From assembly GCA_037013685.1 (NCBI GenBank), contig CM072919.1, positions 26,522,646 through 26,586,645 on the forward strand: DNA of 64,000 bases, written 5' to 3'. Below the pieces are notes generated by a model, which worked only from the letters and a program-made list of their open reading frames with translations, was not told the origin of the DNA and did no database searches. This document shows, piece after piece, positions 22,813 through 36,600 of this stretch (positions are counted from its first letter, which is position 1; every line of letters starts with the position of its first letter). A program made the position numbers and the translations under genes. The DNA is from Acridotheres tristis (taxonomy: Eukaryota; Chordata; Aves; Passeriformes; Sturnidae).

Positions 22813-23970
22813 AAAAAACACTGATTTGTTATGTAGATTTTAGCTTTTGGAGATGATGGAAGTACATGTCAATAAAGGAATAGTGTCCTATCAGATTACA
22901 GCATAATATTTTTTGTAAGACAGGAAAAACATCATTTGATCTTCTCTCCATGCTCAGAAGTAAAAGAGAAATTGACAATGCTCTTAAAATGCTCTCCATT
23001 TCTCTAAGACCTGGGTGATTTTTAAGTATATACCCTTGACTAACTTTTCTCCCTATAGCAGCCCCACCAAGCTTGTTACAGAACCAAACAATTGCAGAAC
23101 TCTCCATGACCAAAAAGATCTCAATTTTCAGAAAACTACACTGAAAGTGTAGGAGGTACATTTATATGAAATCTCTTGCATTCGCACATCCCTCCTGGAA
23201 TTTTCTGTAAGTCCTAAGCATAAAACAGGCAGAGAGCCAAGCTGTCATCCGTTAACATTTATTTCATCCTTTCACAGGATCAGTGGAGCTAGAGGAGGGT
23301 ATATGTCTCAGAGTCTTTATGCTATTACTGAAAGTTTTAGGAATGCAACCAATTTTGAGCCAGTCTTAACCTGCATTATCTTTTGGGCACAAATAAGCAC
23401 CAGTATAAAATAATTTCAGGAAACAAATGCTGTTAAATGCCTATTGTGATTTTTCATAATGTCCAAAATAGCGTTTTTATACATGTTTCACTCTGGAAAC
23501 AAGACAAAGGATGAGCTCTTAGTTTACTATCAGAAATAATACGAGTTGTTTAGGAGTTACATTTCACTTAAGGATTAAGGCTGGTTTTGTGTGTGCTTAG
23601 AGCCTGACTGTTGATATGTTAAGGAGCACTGAACAATTAATATTTTACTTGCTGCTCAGGAGGTTAACTGAAAAGACTTTGGATTTCAGATGTGTGTATA
23701 CTTTTGTGAGGGTATTTTGATGTGTTTATGTGTTGAACAGTCCCTTAATAATTAATCCTGTGATGTGAATTCAATAAAACATTTACAGTAGATATATGCA
23801 CATCGAAGTATGCAAATTTTCCTTTAATAGCTATGTATTTTTGTAGTTTATAATGAAGACTGAAAAGTGAAAATAAAATGCCATGTTCCAATCGTAACCA
23901 GTTGTTATGATGCATGTTTATTGGTTTGGGGTTTTATTGCAGTTAACCTTTTAGATTTTTTGTGTTGCAG

Positions 23971-24576
23971 TCATTTAAATTCCCATCTCCATTGCTCTCT
24001 GATTGCTAACTGCTTCTCAGTACATTTCATATTCTTCTGGTCTCTGTGGTTGTGAATTTTATGACCTGCTTCTGTAACAGGCATACTGGAAGACTCAGTA
24101 GAAGAAGTGTTGAAATATTGAGGTGTTACAGGTGAACTTGAACATGATCCTTCCATACTGTTCATCAGAGTCATTAGAAAGTCAGATTGAAGAAGAGTCT
24201 CCATACCAGAGTAATCCATAGCTACACACACTCAATAATGCTTTCTGTAGTGGCATTCGGTGCTATTCATATGCATGAAAACCAAGAAAGCATACCGAGT
24301 TACGTTGTTTAATTTGTTTTGTTCTGTATGACCGTTTCTACCTATGCAACAGATGATAGTTCTCCTTCTGTTGCAGATATGGTCAGCATCTTGTACATTA
24401 AGGAAAACAAGGAGAAGCCTTTTGTACAATGAAATTTTATCAGTCAGTTAAGTTGGAACTTTCCTAGGCATTCGAAGTGGCTTCGCACATGCTGTACTCT
24501 TCAATTGAAAAAGGTGCCAGATTGATAGCTCTTCTGTACCCTGCAGAAGTTTAGGATCTGTTCCTGAAGGGGTTTC
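23971..24576 (-). pseudogene. Protein-like frame with two internal stops, family not recognised
   Basis: One minus-strand frame runs about 200 codons from 24576 to a TGA near 23971, interrupted only by a TAA (about 24454) and a TGA (24232-24234). It begins ETPSGTDPKLLQGTEELS, continues with YKRLLLVFLNVQDADHICNR, and ends in a Ser/Thr-rich stretch (SSSPVTPQYFNTSSTESSS) and a charged tail. The expected number of stops over this length at this base composition is about ten to fourteen. No start, intron or known domain is seen. It may be a degraded retrocopy or a chance low-stop run. Confidence 0.2.
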
Positions 24577-24580
24577 TCAC

Positions 24581-24596
24581 ATGCAAATATTTGCAT
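24581..24596. promoter_or_regulatory. Perfect head-to-head POU octamer palindrome
   Basis: ATGCAAATATTTGCAT is a 16-bp perfect palindrome made of two adjoining octamers, 13 kb into intron 1. It resembles the palindromic elements bound by POU-domain dimers. Confidence 0.55.
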
Positions 24597-24659
24597 GGGT
24601 GTGCAAAGTGATGTGCAAAGACCTTCTCAGGCTGATGTGGTTTGGTGCAGACCTAGTGG

Positions 24660-27600
24660 AGGTCAGGAGCTGAACTGCCCGTGGCACTGAGCTCGCTCTC
24701 TCCCGTGCCGCTTCCCTATTGTGCCTCAACAGAGACCTTGAAAGACCCTTTTCCTGTGGCTCTTATAACCTTGGCCTGGCCGCTGACAGTGACAACAGGG
24801 GTGCCAATTAGTGCTATGTGGTGGAGTTTGTTTTCCCTTCCTAATGAACAAAGTCCATTGAGGACTGGATTGACACCACCAGCTTACTTCATGCAGGCCA
24901 CCAAGTGCCATGGCATTTTAATTTTGCGCAGTCTGTACTGACCTGGTGCTGAACCTTTATGTGTAATCTGTATATACAGGCTGTGTGTTTACCATTAATT
25001 TTAAATTGTTGGAATTGGTAGAAGAGGTTTTTGCTTCTGAAGTAAGACTTATGAATAAAGCATAGCATTATGTAACAAATACATAAAATATCTCAATTTA
25101 CTTCTTGTGGTTAGATGCTGGACTTGAGTCTGCTTTTACAAAACTCAGAATTTTAGGAAAATTCTGAAGAACTAATCAGACATAAAAAGGGAACAGCAGG
25201 AATGACAGGAGCATTGGAATTTCGCAAAAAGTAGAGAGAATCCTGTGTGTTACAATAAGCTTTGCAAACTAATACAGAAACATGAAAGTCTCTGTTCTGT
25301 TATGTACATCTCATAAGTGATCTTAGGACATCTTTAGTTTACCAGGATTTTTCTCTCAGAAGTATTTAAATATATTTCAACATCCCAAACTTCTGAGGTT
25401 TCAGAGGTAGAAAAGTGTGCTGAAAAATGAAGTTGTTCTTTAGTATTATGTGGATTAAATCAGTCATTCCAAAACAGTTTTTATTTTTCTGTCAGATGAA
25501 AAATTACTTTATTTTTATTTCTTCTTTTAAATATGTACGAATAAACTTTTCTGTGTCCAATATAAGTGGCATCCATTAGTCTGTGTTTATTAAAATTTGT
25601 GAGGCCAAATTTCAAGTGGTATGTATGAAGGTGTGTACTAGACTTGTCAGCTCAATGCAACAGTCTTGACTTTGTGCTTTTGTAGTATTTTTGATATTTC
25701 AAAATTTTAAATTATTTGTTTGTTTTCATAACTGAGGAGGAAAAAGATTTTACAGTTCAGGTTTTCCTTGGGTGTTGTTTTGTTTTTCATTTCCCACCCA
25801 GTGAAAGCTGTGATCCTTTACAGTGAGGTGTATTACAAGCGTGTCTGCAGTTTGAAATCGTGTGGTAGTGAAGCTAAAGTTGAGGAAGCACTTTGTTACT
25901 ACTAACAGTAGCAGTCAGGAAAGCACAGGGAGAGCAGAACTGGGTTGTTATTAAATCATAATAGTTCTGAGATTGTACTGTGGATATAGCCTCTTCAAAT
26001 AGCTGTCTCAGTGCCGAAAAGAATAAGTATTAGAAATGAGTTATTTTTAATACATATAAAGAAAGAATCATGTAAATATTGCAATAGCTTAGCAAAGTCT
26101 GCAAAAAAAAATTCTCCAATTCAGTACATTCATGTGGCTACACATCTGAGAAAGAGATAAGGCTAGAAGCAGGAGGGGCAAATCTATGACTTGGTGTGAG
26201 TGATATTGTGAAGTCAGGTAAAGAGTTCTGAGCAAAAATGATAGAATTTGAGGAAAACACTTTAGCCTCTCAGTACATCTCCCTCCTGAGTACATTTACT
26301 TCCATCACAATGGGCTAGGAGAGATCGTTGTTTAGTAGTGAAGGGCTCCTGAGACCTAATCTAGCTTTTATAGCAAATTCGAGAGAGTGGGCAAGAGAGA
26401 GCAGAACGAAGATGCAAGTTTGCACCACAAATATTGCTATTTTAGTTGCTTCTACAAAATCTTTAAAATAAATGCTCCTGGTTTGGACTTTATCATAAAG
26501 GAGGGCTGAACTTTAGAGATGTGCGTTGTTTCATTATCCAATTGTGATAATGAGGAGATGGTATAAATGTGTATTGTAGGAGAGCAGTGCCTTTATTATT
26601 CTTAAATAACAAGTAGAAAACCATTAAAGACAAGTGTATCAGAATAATTTTGCTTCTGAAAATATGATTTTTTTTTTAATTAAGTCATACTGTTAGAAGC
26701 GTATATTGGATCTAATTCTTTGAACACTAAAAATTTTCATTCTCAGGAGTTTCAAAACTTCAGAATATGACATTTCTTATTCCTTTATTTGAGCAACTTC
26801 TCTATGTTTGAGAGTACAGAATGGTTTTGCCTTCATTTAGCATATAATTTTGCCAAGTTCTTCTTTGGCCCTCTGGATTTAGGTCTGTTGTGATGTTTTC
26901 ACATAAATTTTTCCTGTTGTGTGCAAGTATATTTTCATCATGAATGAAGTTGTATTGTCTGTTCATGTACCCCCATGAATCTCACACAGCACGACCCTTT
27001 ACCCCCAGAGTATTGACACCAGCTCTCAATTTTACCACTCTACAAATGTGCCTTGTGGCTATTTCAGAAGTAGAATATGAAAAATTCAGATGTGGGGGAA
27101 GTTTGCTTAGGAGTAATGTAGCATTTAGCTGTCAACACATAACTACTGCTTTGATGTTCAGAGTTACAGACGAATGCAGTGATATATTTTTGGTTAAAAT
27201 TAGATTAATTAAATCCCTCATTAGTTGATTTAACTTGAGATTTTATTGGTACTTATATAGCTGATCCAGTTGTCCTGCAGGTTCATATCTAACATTAGCA
27301 TTTCTGTCAAAGTGTATTTGATAAATAAAACATAGATTTGTCAACAACATATGGAAAGCTGATTTGAGTCAGCTCAAAAACAGCCATTTAAAAATGCATA
27401 TTACTAAAAAAAGTCATATTTATACCTTACTTATCATCCGATTTTTGTCTTGCTTCTTTCTTGTTCCTTGTCTGAAGAGGTCTCACTAGTAAACACACTG
27501 CCTCAACAAACTTCTGCCCACAAAGGCGGTCATGGGTTGTGTCATCCCCCCTTGCTAAAACTTGTTTCTGCAGTTGCTAGGCAGCCCCATTTGAACCAGC

Positions 27601-30600
27601 TGAAAGCACAGAGCCATTCCCCTCAGCAGCAGATTTCAATTAAAGATCTGGACATTCTGGACATGCAGCTGGTTTCTTTGGCTGGTCAGCTCCAGCAGTA
27701 AAAGGAAAGGCTTCAAGAGCTGTGCTGTGCAGCAGCTTGATTCCTTCAGGTTTTCTGTAGTAAATTCACTTTGGGTACCTTAGAAAAATATTTAAACAAA
27801 TAATTGAGCTGTTTCTGTTTTCTGTTGTATACAGCAACTTGCAAGGGAAGTTAGTGTTTGCATTGATTGTTTTTTTTCCTTCAGTTTCAAAATAGATTTT
27901 ATCCTCTCTGTGGTGGGATAAGGAGAAAAACAACTGAACATGAACCAACAGAAAATCCCATCTTAATCTACATTTTGATTAGGAATCCCTCTAAGACACT
28001 GTGCCAGTGCTCTCTTCTGCCAAAGAAGGAAGCACATTAGACATTTTCAAATACATTTTGGGGTCTGGTTGAAAGTATTACATCTTAAGCAAAAGCTGAG
28101 AATAATCAAGAAGCTTTGGGATTAACATATTACCTTTTCATTCTAAAATATTTTTTTTTTAAGTCTATTTTTTTATGTTCAGAAGTCAGCTGGGAACTCA
28201 AAATCTATGAAAAGGAAATTGTATTAGAACTACATGTACTGTGTCATGGCTGGAAAATCAGAAGTGACAAAAGTAGGTTTTGGTATGGTGTTATTTGATA
28301 AAAGTCCGGTTTAGTTGTGCTAGCTTAATCAAGTTAAATTAGTTACACAATCTGAAGCAGAGATTGAAGAAGCACTTTTGTTAACATGCAGTATTTTGCA
28401 CTGTCAAAATGTAAATACTTTACTATTGCACATCATGTTTGTGGCAATGGCAGAATTTAGCCATTTTCATCATGTTACTCCATGTCTCTTTTTCTATTCC
28501 TCAACACTCTCTTAATATACATTTTTTCTACCAAAGATGATACAGAACTTGCTTGGCAGAATTACACTGCATCAAGTGTTTGCATCAAGTTTTAATAATG
28601 GATAGGCCTAACCTATTATTTAGTCTTTCTATGGAGAAACATTACTGAAGAAAAGAGCAGTACATTTTACAAGGTTTTCCACAGCAGTGCATTAAAATTT
28701 ATTACAATTTGTATTCTAATCTCTGTTCCCAAAATGCAGTGCCATAGTTTCCCTTAATTTACCAGTGTTACTGTAGAGATTTTCTGTAGAGTATTTTGTT
28801 TTATAATAAATGTGTCCAAGGGCTTGCATTTTCACCAAGTTCTGTCCAAATGGAGAGAATGTTCTTTCACACAGCAGAGAAAGAGATGGATGCTCTGTAT
28901 CCATTTTTAAGTAACCATGTCTAAATAGTTTTACTTCTCGTAAAGAATTCCTGAGGTTTGTTCTCTTCCTCTCTTTCTAGTATCCAGACGTGGTCTCTGG
29001 GGCACCATCAGGGTGGATATTTAATTCATGATCTTCCCAAGCATCTCCATCGAGATCATCACAACGCTACCCAAGGCTGGTGCTCCATACAAACCCCCAT
29101 GATCCACTCCATATTGTGTCTTTGCTGCCTCATTTAATGCCTTTGTCCATCCATTAAGAGTTACTTCCATTGTCTTCTTGGCCTCCCTACCCTGTGGATG
29201 TCATCAAAACTCAGTAGCACTAAAGGGGTTTGTTATAGAGCATTATGGGGAATTAAGACAAATTCCCAGGACATTAAATCAGGAGAGAAGGATTATAAGA
29301 TAATGTATTCACTTAACACTCAACAAAGGCCAAAAAAGCTTATTATTGACAAGGATCAAGTACTTTGTTTCTCCTTGTTCAGGCTGCAGGTAAAGACTCA
29401 CTACAACTCTTTTCATCCTCAAAAAAGGAAAAGCTAAACAAAAAACTGGTTTTCCCTAAACATCTATTTGGGTTTTGCTGTTCTGGGGTTTTTTTCTGAA
29501 AGCTGCTCCAAGTATTGGATAAGGGATATATTCATGACATATTGTGTAATTCTATGATATTCAGCACTTCAGAAATGAGGCTGAAGCCTCCAAGACCATA
29601 AGGTGAGACATGGACAGTAGCAAAAAATGTACAGTAGCAAAATAAACATCTTCCACTATGGTCTTCTGTGAGAAGACAGTTAAATTAATTGTACCTCTGT
29701 GTCCACAACAGTTAATGCTAAAATAACCCCATTGTCATCAAAGAAAGGTGTATCTCACTTCAGTTTAAGAATAATGGTTGCTTTTCCAGACACTAAATCT
29801 GGATGACAAAGTCACTGGACAGGTGAAAAAAAAAAAATTCTCTGCCAAAAAAGCATTATGTGCTAACTCTTTTACTGACTTCAGGGTTATTGCAGTGTTC
29901 CCAGCCTAAGTGTTTATTGTCTAGTTCATCATCAGACTACTTGTACCAGGGAAATATTTTAAAAGGTTGTGTTGGTTGTTTCTTAGGAATTCTGTCTGGA
30001 ATACAACGATGCCAAATACTATCTTGCTTCTGTTTATACACACACAGAAGGATAGACTTGTTTTTTCTTATTATGATGAACTTGACACACACTAGACTAG
30101 GGCAGGCTGATGTAATGGTCAGACCCATAAAGCCTTGTAGATTGGCTGTTTGCTTATTTGAAAAGATGGAGGAAAAGAGGAGAGGGAGCAGGGTGGAGAA
30201 GAAGGTCAGGAGTGGGGTCAGGTGGGGTGCTGTAGCTAGAAATGACTCACAGGGTTTTTCTATGTATCTGTTGAGCCTGTTGTTAATATTCTGTGATGGA
30301 TTCTCAGAGAACCTGAGAGGTGGAAAGTTTAAAAACGCCATTGTCAAGTCACTTTCTCTTCTTACCTTTTAAATGAAATATTCTCTGTATCATCCCTATC
30401 CCTGAACAGTCAATAACTTTTTTGAGGGTATCCAGCGTCTTGCCATCTGTGAGGTTAAGAACTTCACTAAAAAAATTGTTGCTATATTCTTTATAGAAAT
30501 GGTATGATATCTTGTGGTTTGTGTTTCATAGCAATTGTGATGTGATGATCATCAAATGGATACTGCTGACTTGATTTTTTAGCCTGTGTCTTGGAGGAAG

Positions 30601-33600
30601 GAAATCATATGAAGTCAGTGATACCCTTTCCCTTGCCCAGCTTTCAGATTTCTCCTCATGGCACATTTCAGCAAGTTTATCTGAATGATCTTCCTCTGGA
30701 AGCTGTGTTCAGTTTTGCAAGAAAACAGCTGTAGATAGGCCAGGGAAGACTGACTGTGGTAGAAACAGAGATGTTTTTGGGCATCACTCTGGGGTATATC
30801 TACGGAGCTGCTATCTGGGGCAAGCCTTTTGAAAACTGCTCCTTCACAGGCATAGGGATGCTGTGGAAGTGATGCTTTCAGGTATGGCCCAAAGGCAAAG
30901 ATAATATACACAACAAATTTTGCCCAGAGCAAGTTTCCCAGATGTGTTCTCCTAGGACAATGTAGATGCAGATTACAAATATTACTGGTGATTTAGCTTT
31001 TTCATCACACTGCGATATTATATCTTAGATTCTCTTAAATATGCAAACTGAGGAGGACTTGATAGGAGACCCATGGGACACTTGTAGAATAAACTGTGAT
31101 TGACAGAGATGCTCTGACCATCTAAAGACAAATAGGCAGTGTGAAAGCAGTCAGAACCCTACTAACAGATGGAGGTATTTTTTTAATGCTGGCCTTCATG
31201 TAGCTGCATGGTATAAATTCTGCTCCTTTTTTTTTCATGTGTGTAGATCAGTCAAACATTTATCAAGTTGAAGAAGCAAAATTAGAGTTCATACAGAGGG
31301 CAACTGCACTGACGAACATTATTTTCACCTGCTCAGTAAAACACAGAGAACAAACTGGGAGACTGGGAGGTAATTCGATGAGTCTACTGTCTGTAAGGGA
31401 CACTCACTTAATGTTTTTCAGAATTTCACTCTGGCAACAATGAGTAAGTGTCATTAGGAGGCTTCTTACCATCACATCATGATTTTGTGATACCTCCTCT
31501 AACCAGAGAAAGTTGAGAGGAACAGTTGTGTTAAAAGTTTCTGAAGTGTACATGTGGAAAGTATAGCCTGAAGTCAAGCAGGAGGTCCTTGTTCCTCATT
31601 TTCGCTCTGTTCTTCAACTCTTCTGAGAATATTACTGTTTCTGCTGAAGTCATTAGCTTCTCAACCCTAAATTTGCGGGGACCAGGTGAAAAGGATGAAT
31701 TAGGGCCAAAATGTTTTCTTGCCAACCTCTGACAAAGCATTCCAGCCATCTGTTCCAGTTTTCTTCTACTTTCACCTGTATTTCTCTTACTAGTCTCTTT
31801 CTTTCATCTGGCGTTTCTATATTCTTCTCCACTTTCAGTTGCTTTTTATTCTTCACTCTCCAGATGTCAGCTTTTCTCCTTGTACATGGATTTCTCCTCT
31901 ATATGTCTAGGTCTTAAAAATATGACTTTTCACTAGTCACAGATCTTATGGTCATGTTCTCTAAACCTCTAAGTCTTCAAAGGTGATGCATGCAGTTCAG
32001 GCTTTCTAATGAGATTAAGTTATTTTTTTTAATGTTTTCATCATTGAGGGTGTGTCTGCAAAATTACTCAGTGGTTATCCTGGACATACATAGCTCTTTG
32101 GTGGATTTACACAGCTCATATTGTCTCCATAAAGGTTAAGTTTGTTAAAAGAAATTACTGATTTCACTGTTATGCTACTGATTTTGAAGGTAAGTCTGTG
32201 TTGGTGCAAGTACACCAATATTTTTCTTAAGCCGTAAAAACTTAAATTATTATCCACCAAATCATTATAAGTTCAGTTTGGCATGTATGATAGGTGGTCA
32301 AATACAAAATTATTATTATAAAGACTCTAAAAGCATCTTTTTGGCTGCAGAATCCTTAAGCTCTGTGAGCCCATTTGCTTTCCACATTTTACTTCTGCAG
32401 AAATTAAAAGTTCCTATTTTCTGCTGCCTTTGTTTGTATCTTTCGGCATAGTCCATATAGTGCAGAGAGTGTTCGTCTGTGCTCTTTTGAGGGTCATATC
32501 CATAAATACACAAAGATATACCTAACAGAGCAAGCTATATTCGGACCACTGATGGTCCTCATTTATAATGCTTTCAAAGATTCACTGAGTCAGAAATAGC
32601 ATGATCCTTCAGCCCAAGAGAGCAAGACTGAACATCCAGATTACACACTCAAATCTTGGATCTATTTTCCAAATGGAAACTAACTGGATAAAGTAGCTAC
32701 TGAGTCTGGAACTGAACCAGGATCTTCCTCCTACGGAGACCTGTTGACAGTGCTAAAGAACCATGCTCTCTCATTGTCCCTTGACCTTCAAAGGGACCCG
32801 TTTTACTAAATAACAGGTAGTCCAAAATTGACCAGTGACAGGAAGAAAGACTGAGAATATTAATGACCCCTCATAATGTCTTTGAAACCTCTGTGAGTTC
32901 ATAAAGATGAATGTTATGGTGTCTTCATTCCTCAACATGTATAGGCTTTAGCTGCCATACCATGCAGCATTAAAAATAATTGTCTGGATTTTCAACTTGT
33001 ATTAATCATCACTACTCTGTTGAAAATGCTGAAGTTGTGATAATTTTTCCTAGATGATAATTTGCATGAATGGATGAGTTGTATTATTTTTTTTAAAAAA
33101 CAATAATTAAGTCATCTGTTTCAAAATAAAAACTCATCATTCACTTCTAATGGAATGATGAGGGTGTCTTCTAAATATACAGCTTCAAATGCCAAACATT
33201 AAGCCGGGATGTTAAAGGATTATCAAAGTACCGAAAGATGAAGATGGATACAGATGGCTTGTTTTGTTTGGAGTGTTTTGTTACCACAATTTTTTTTTCC
33301 TTGCACTGTACAAACCCAGGCTTGGCACAGGTTCTGCTGAGTGGTGTGGATCAGCAGTAGCTTCAGCAGCACAGGACAGTGCTGTCCCCAGAGGGTAGTT
33401 CAGTCACTGGCAGCAGGCCTAGCTGTGGCCAGTGGATCAGCAGAAGAGCAGCAAGATTAGGATATCAGTCACTTCTTGTCCTACCCCACCACCAAGGTAC
33501 TGCTGAGCATAACCAAGTTAATGCACATTAATTTGTGTATCTGGCTTTTCTTCCAACAGTCCCCATTGAATTCATTGGAGACAATAGAGCAAGTGTTACT

Positions 33601-36600
33601 GAATATGAGGTTTATTTTCATCTCAAAGTATCTGTTATTTCTGTCCCTCAGTTTGTTTCCTGTGTACAATAAAGATATTTCACAGAATTTTAAGGGGCTT
33701 TATTGCCATTTCTTCTAAAATATTAGGTTGCCAATTGAATAATTTATTCTTTTATGTAAATTAAACTTGATTTTCCTGGCTGACTTCTGAGTAAATTCGC
33801 TTAGTCTTTTCCAATTTGCTAATTGTAAGACGAAGAGGGTATCCAAGGATACACTGGTCATTCGAACTGTATAGGTGACTTCAACACAGATAAGTGAAGA
33901 TGGGGTTTTTTGTTTAAAATTCTGCTTCTGAAAAAAATAAGGCCTTGTCTCTGAGCAATCCAATTGTAATCTTGTTGTTGTTGATTTCCCCCTTTTTTCT
34001 TTTAATACTCAGAGCAATGTCTGCTTGCAGGAGTGAGTGATGCAGTATGGAATTCTGCTTGTGTATTCCTTACATTTTTCCTTCTTTTCTCTGAATAGGG
34101 CTCTAAATACTTTTCCTTGCATTACCAAGTTGTTTCAGTGAGTCCCACTATTTCAGGTCCTTTCCCTTCAGCAGTCTTCTGCTGTTATTTGGGTGTTCCC
34201 AGCTGTTTCTCACATTGTACTTTGTTGAGGTTTGAAATAAACTTGAACAGAAGCATTTTTCCTCTTCCAGTGATGTCTCTTTCTTGAGAAGCATTTACAG
34301 TGTGTGCAGCACAACCTTTGTTTAGACATGACTTCTCTGGTGTTACTTAGGTAATGTTCGAGTAAAAGTCTGCTTAAGGCGGTTGTTCAGATAATGCATA
34401 GCTGTGGTGACACTGAGGTAGTACTGCAAACCTGGCTCTGAATTTTGTGTTGCCCCAGCCCCTTCAGTACAGCACTGCCAGTGCAAGCCTGTGACTGTTC
34501 TCTAACTTCCCTTTCCTCCATACACTTCACCTGCCATTTCAGGCAATAGGACTGTACTTAACCATGTAGTAATTACTTTGCTGTGTAAACCTTTTATGGA
34601 ATGTGTCCTGCTAGGCCTCTAGTCTGCTTCTTTTGATCTTTTCTCTAAGTTAGCAGCAGTTACCTCTGTTTCTTCTCTTATACCAGATGTGCTTTTGTGA
34701 TGGACCTATTGGAAACTGTATCCTCATGTCTCTCTCCAGCTATGATGATACATGGTCAAACAGATAACATCTCTTTCTCTATGCTGGCAGCATTTACTAA
34801 ATAAATCAGAAGAAATTTTAAGAACTGCATACCCAGCTAGCTCTGCTCTTCGTTACTTTTTAAAAGATATTCTGTAGTGTTGGTTTCCTCTTGGGGAAAT
34901 ACAGCTAAATAACCAAAACACAATCAGACATACAACATCTGTAGTCTGTAAAAATACAGACTTTCTGACCAAAAGAGATGAATTAAATTTCCCAAATTCT
35001 GGTGTCACTACATGAAATAGTAACATCATGACATCTCTAGTGGCCTGAAATATTTGAAGGATAAAAGTTTCTGTTCAGTACCCTTTGTAAGAACCTCTAG
35101 TCTGTAAAATCCATTTTCTGTGGGGTTTTGTAATAATAGTATATTAATGCTTCTATTGCCTCTTTGCCTTTGCTTTTATTTCTAAACTTTCTGTTGATGT
35201 TTTGTTTTAATGAATATTTTGCCACTACTTAATCTGCTATATTTACTTGTATGCCTGAACTGCACTTGGTAAGAAGGCTATCTTTGCTGCTAGCTCTCCG
35301 CAAAGAAAAGTCAATTTCCTAATACTTTTCAACGTACATCAGCCTCTGTGATATTCTTTATAATGTGTTATTTAAGTTGCTGGATCATATAATGGTCATT
35401 TTGCCAATTCCTGCCACATATCAGTGAGTGACTGGTAACTGAGCCGTTCGTAACTGAGTTCATCTGATAAAATGTTAGCCTTTTCCTGTGTTCTTGCTAT
35501 GTATGTATTTGAATTATCAACTCTTCTCCAAATTTTCTCATGAAACTGGAAGTGATGGGCAGTATGTTCAGAAGATGCACATGACTCAACTTTCTCATGT
35601 TCTTTACCCTGCTACATTTCAGCTTTATTCATTTATAAAGTAGGAGTAAAAATTTCTGTATTCCTGGGACATTTGGTTGTTAACTTGCTGAGATCTGCAC
35701 ATTGTTAGATCAATGTCAGGGTATTTTTTTAGTTTCTTTTACTAGATAGGAGATTTTCACTTGGGGCATTCTGACATCAATGGCTGAAATAGAATGGCAG
35801 TCATCACTTTTCCCCCACACTGTATTATCCACTTATACAAATGAAGAGTGATTACAAAAAGAAGAGGAAAAGTTGTGGGAAGGAGAGACGGTTCCTACTG
35901 AAATAGGCAGGGTGGCAATAAGAATTTGCCAAATTGAAAAGTTGTTGTAATGCTTCTGAAACAAACCACACAAAGAAGCCATCTGATACCTGATTGCCTT
36001 TACTTGATGTTAGTGTACTGCCCTAAATAAACTGTTGGGACTTTTCCCAGAATCATGTCTCAAACATTTGGCTCATTAGACATAAAAAGGCTCTGGAGTC
36101 CTTCCCTGCATTTTTGGTTCATTTACTCTTTTTGCCTTCAGAGCAGCACAGAGTAAGACCTTTTTGCAGGCCATTAATATTTTGAAAGAGAACCATGTAG
36201 AAAAGCTATCAAAATGTTTGCATTTTCATTATATTTAATTGGTGGAATTTCTTTAATGCTATTTTTATTTTAACCAAAAATGTATATAATTAAAATTATT
36301 AGAGTTTTAATGCTAAAAACTTTGAAGTTCAGTTGCACAGACGTTCAGTTCCTCACTGCTTTCCTTAATTGGTCACAAAGTCTCTGGGAATTCTCAGAAT
36401 TTTCATTAAAATCTGTGGGATTTGGCTAATAGCTTTGGAGTGTTTACTCTGGCACAGGAAAATCTGCATTGTGATAATTGTTGCCATCATCAAGAGAGCT
36501 ACGCAGATACCCTTTATGCTTCTTACATGTCTCATTTGACTTCAGAAGCTATTTTATGGAGGAATAGGTTCAGGCTGGTAATTCATATATGTATCTGTGT

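Noticed and set aside
22498..22856. Three hydrophobic + frames that look like membrane proteins
   Set aside because: The composition follows from the G/T-only tract; nothing but Val, Leu, Phe, Trp, Cys and Gly.
27450..27701. Possible second exon after an acceptor-like tract, which in phase would read MRVARQPHLNQLK
   Set aside because: RORB exon 2 must encode AQIEV; this sequence does not, and no donor follows. The NQLK similarity to the beta-2 peptide lacks its ATG TGT start.
29541..29570. AATTCTATGATATTCAG resembling a CR1 terminal repeat
   Set aside because: Too short, and no preceding CR1 sequence is visible.
29860..30372. 170-codon + frame, the longest outside the island
   Set aside because: It starts at GTG, has no domain, and the opposite strand is equally open; one frame of this length is plausible by chance in 64 kb.
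31237..31443. ATGTGTGTAGATCAG as a possible RORB beta-2 start
   Set aside because: Reads MCVDQSNIYQ, which does not match MCENQLKTKADAT, and there is no donor at the required point.
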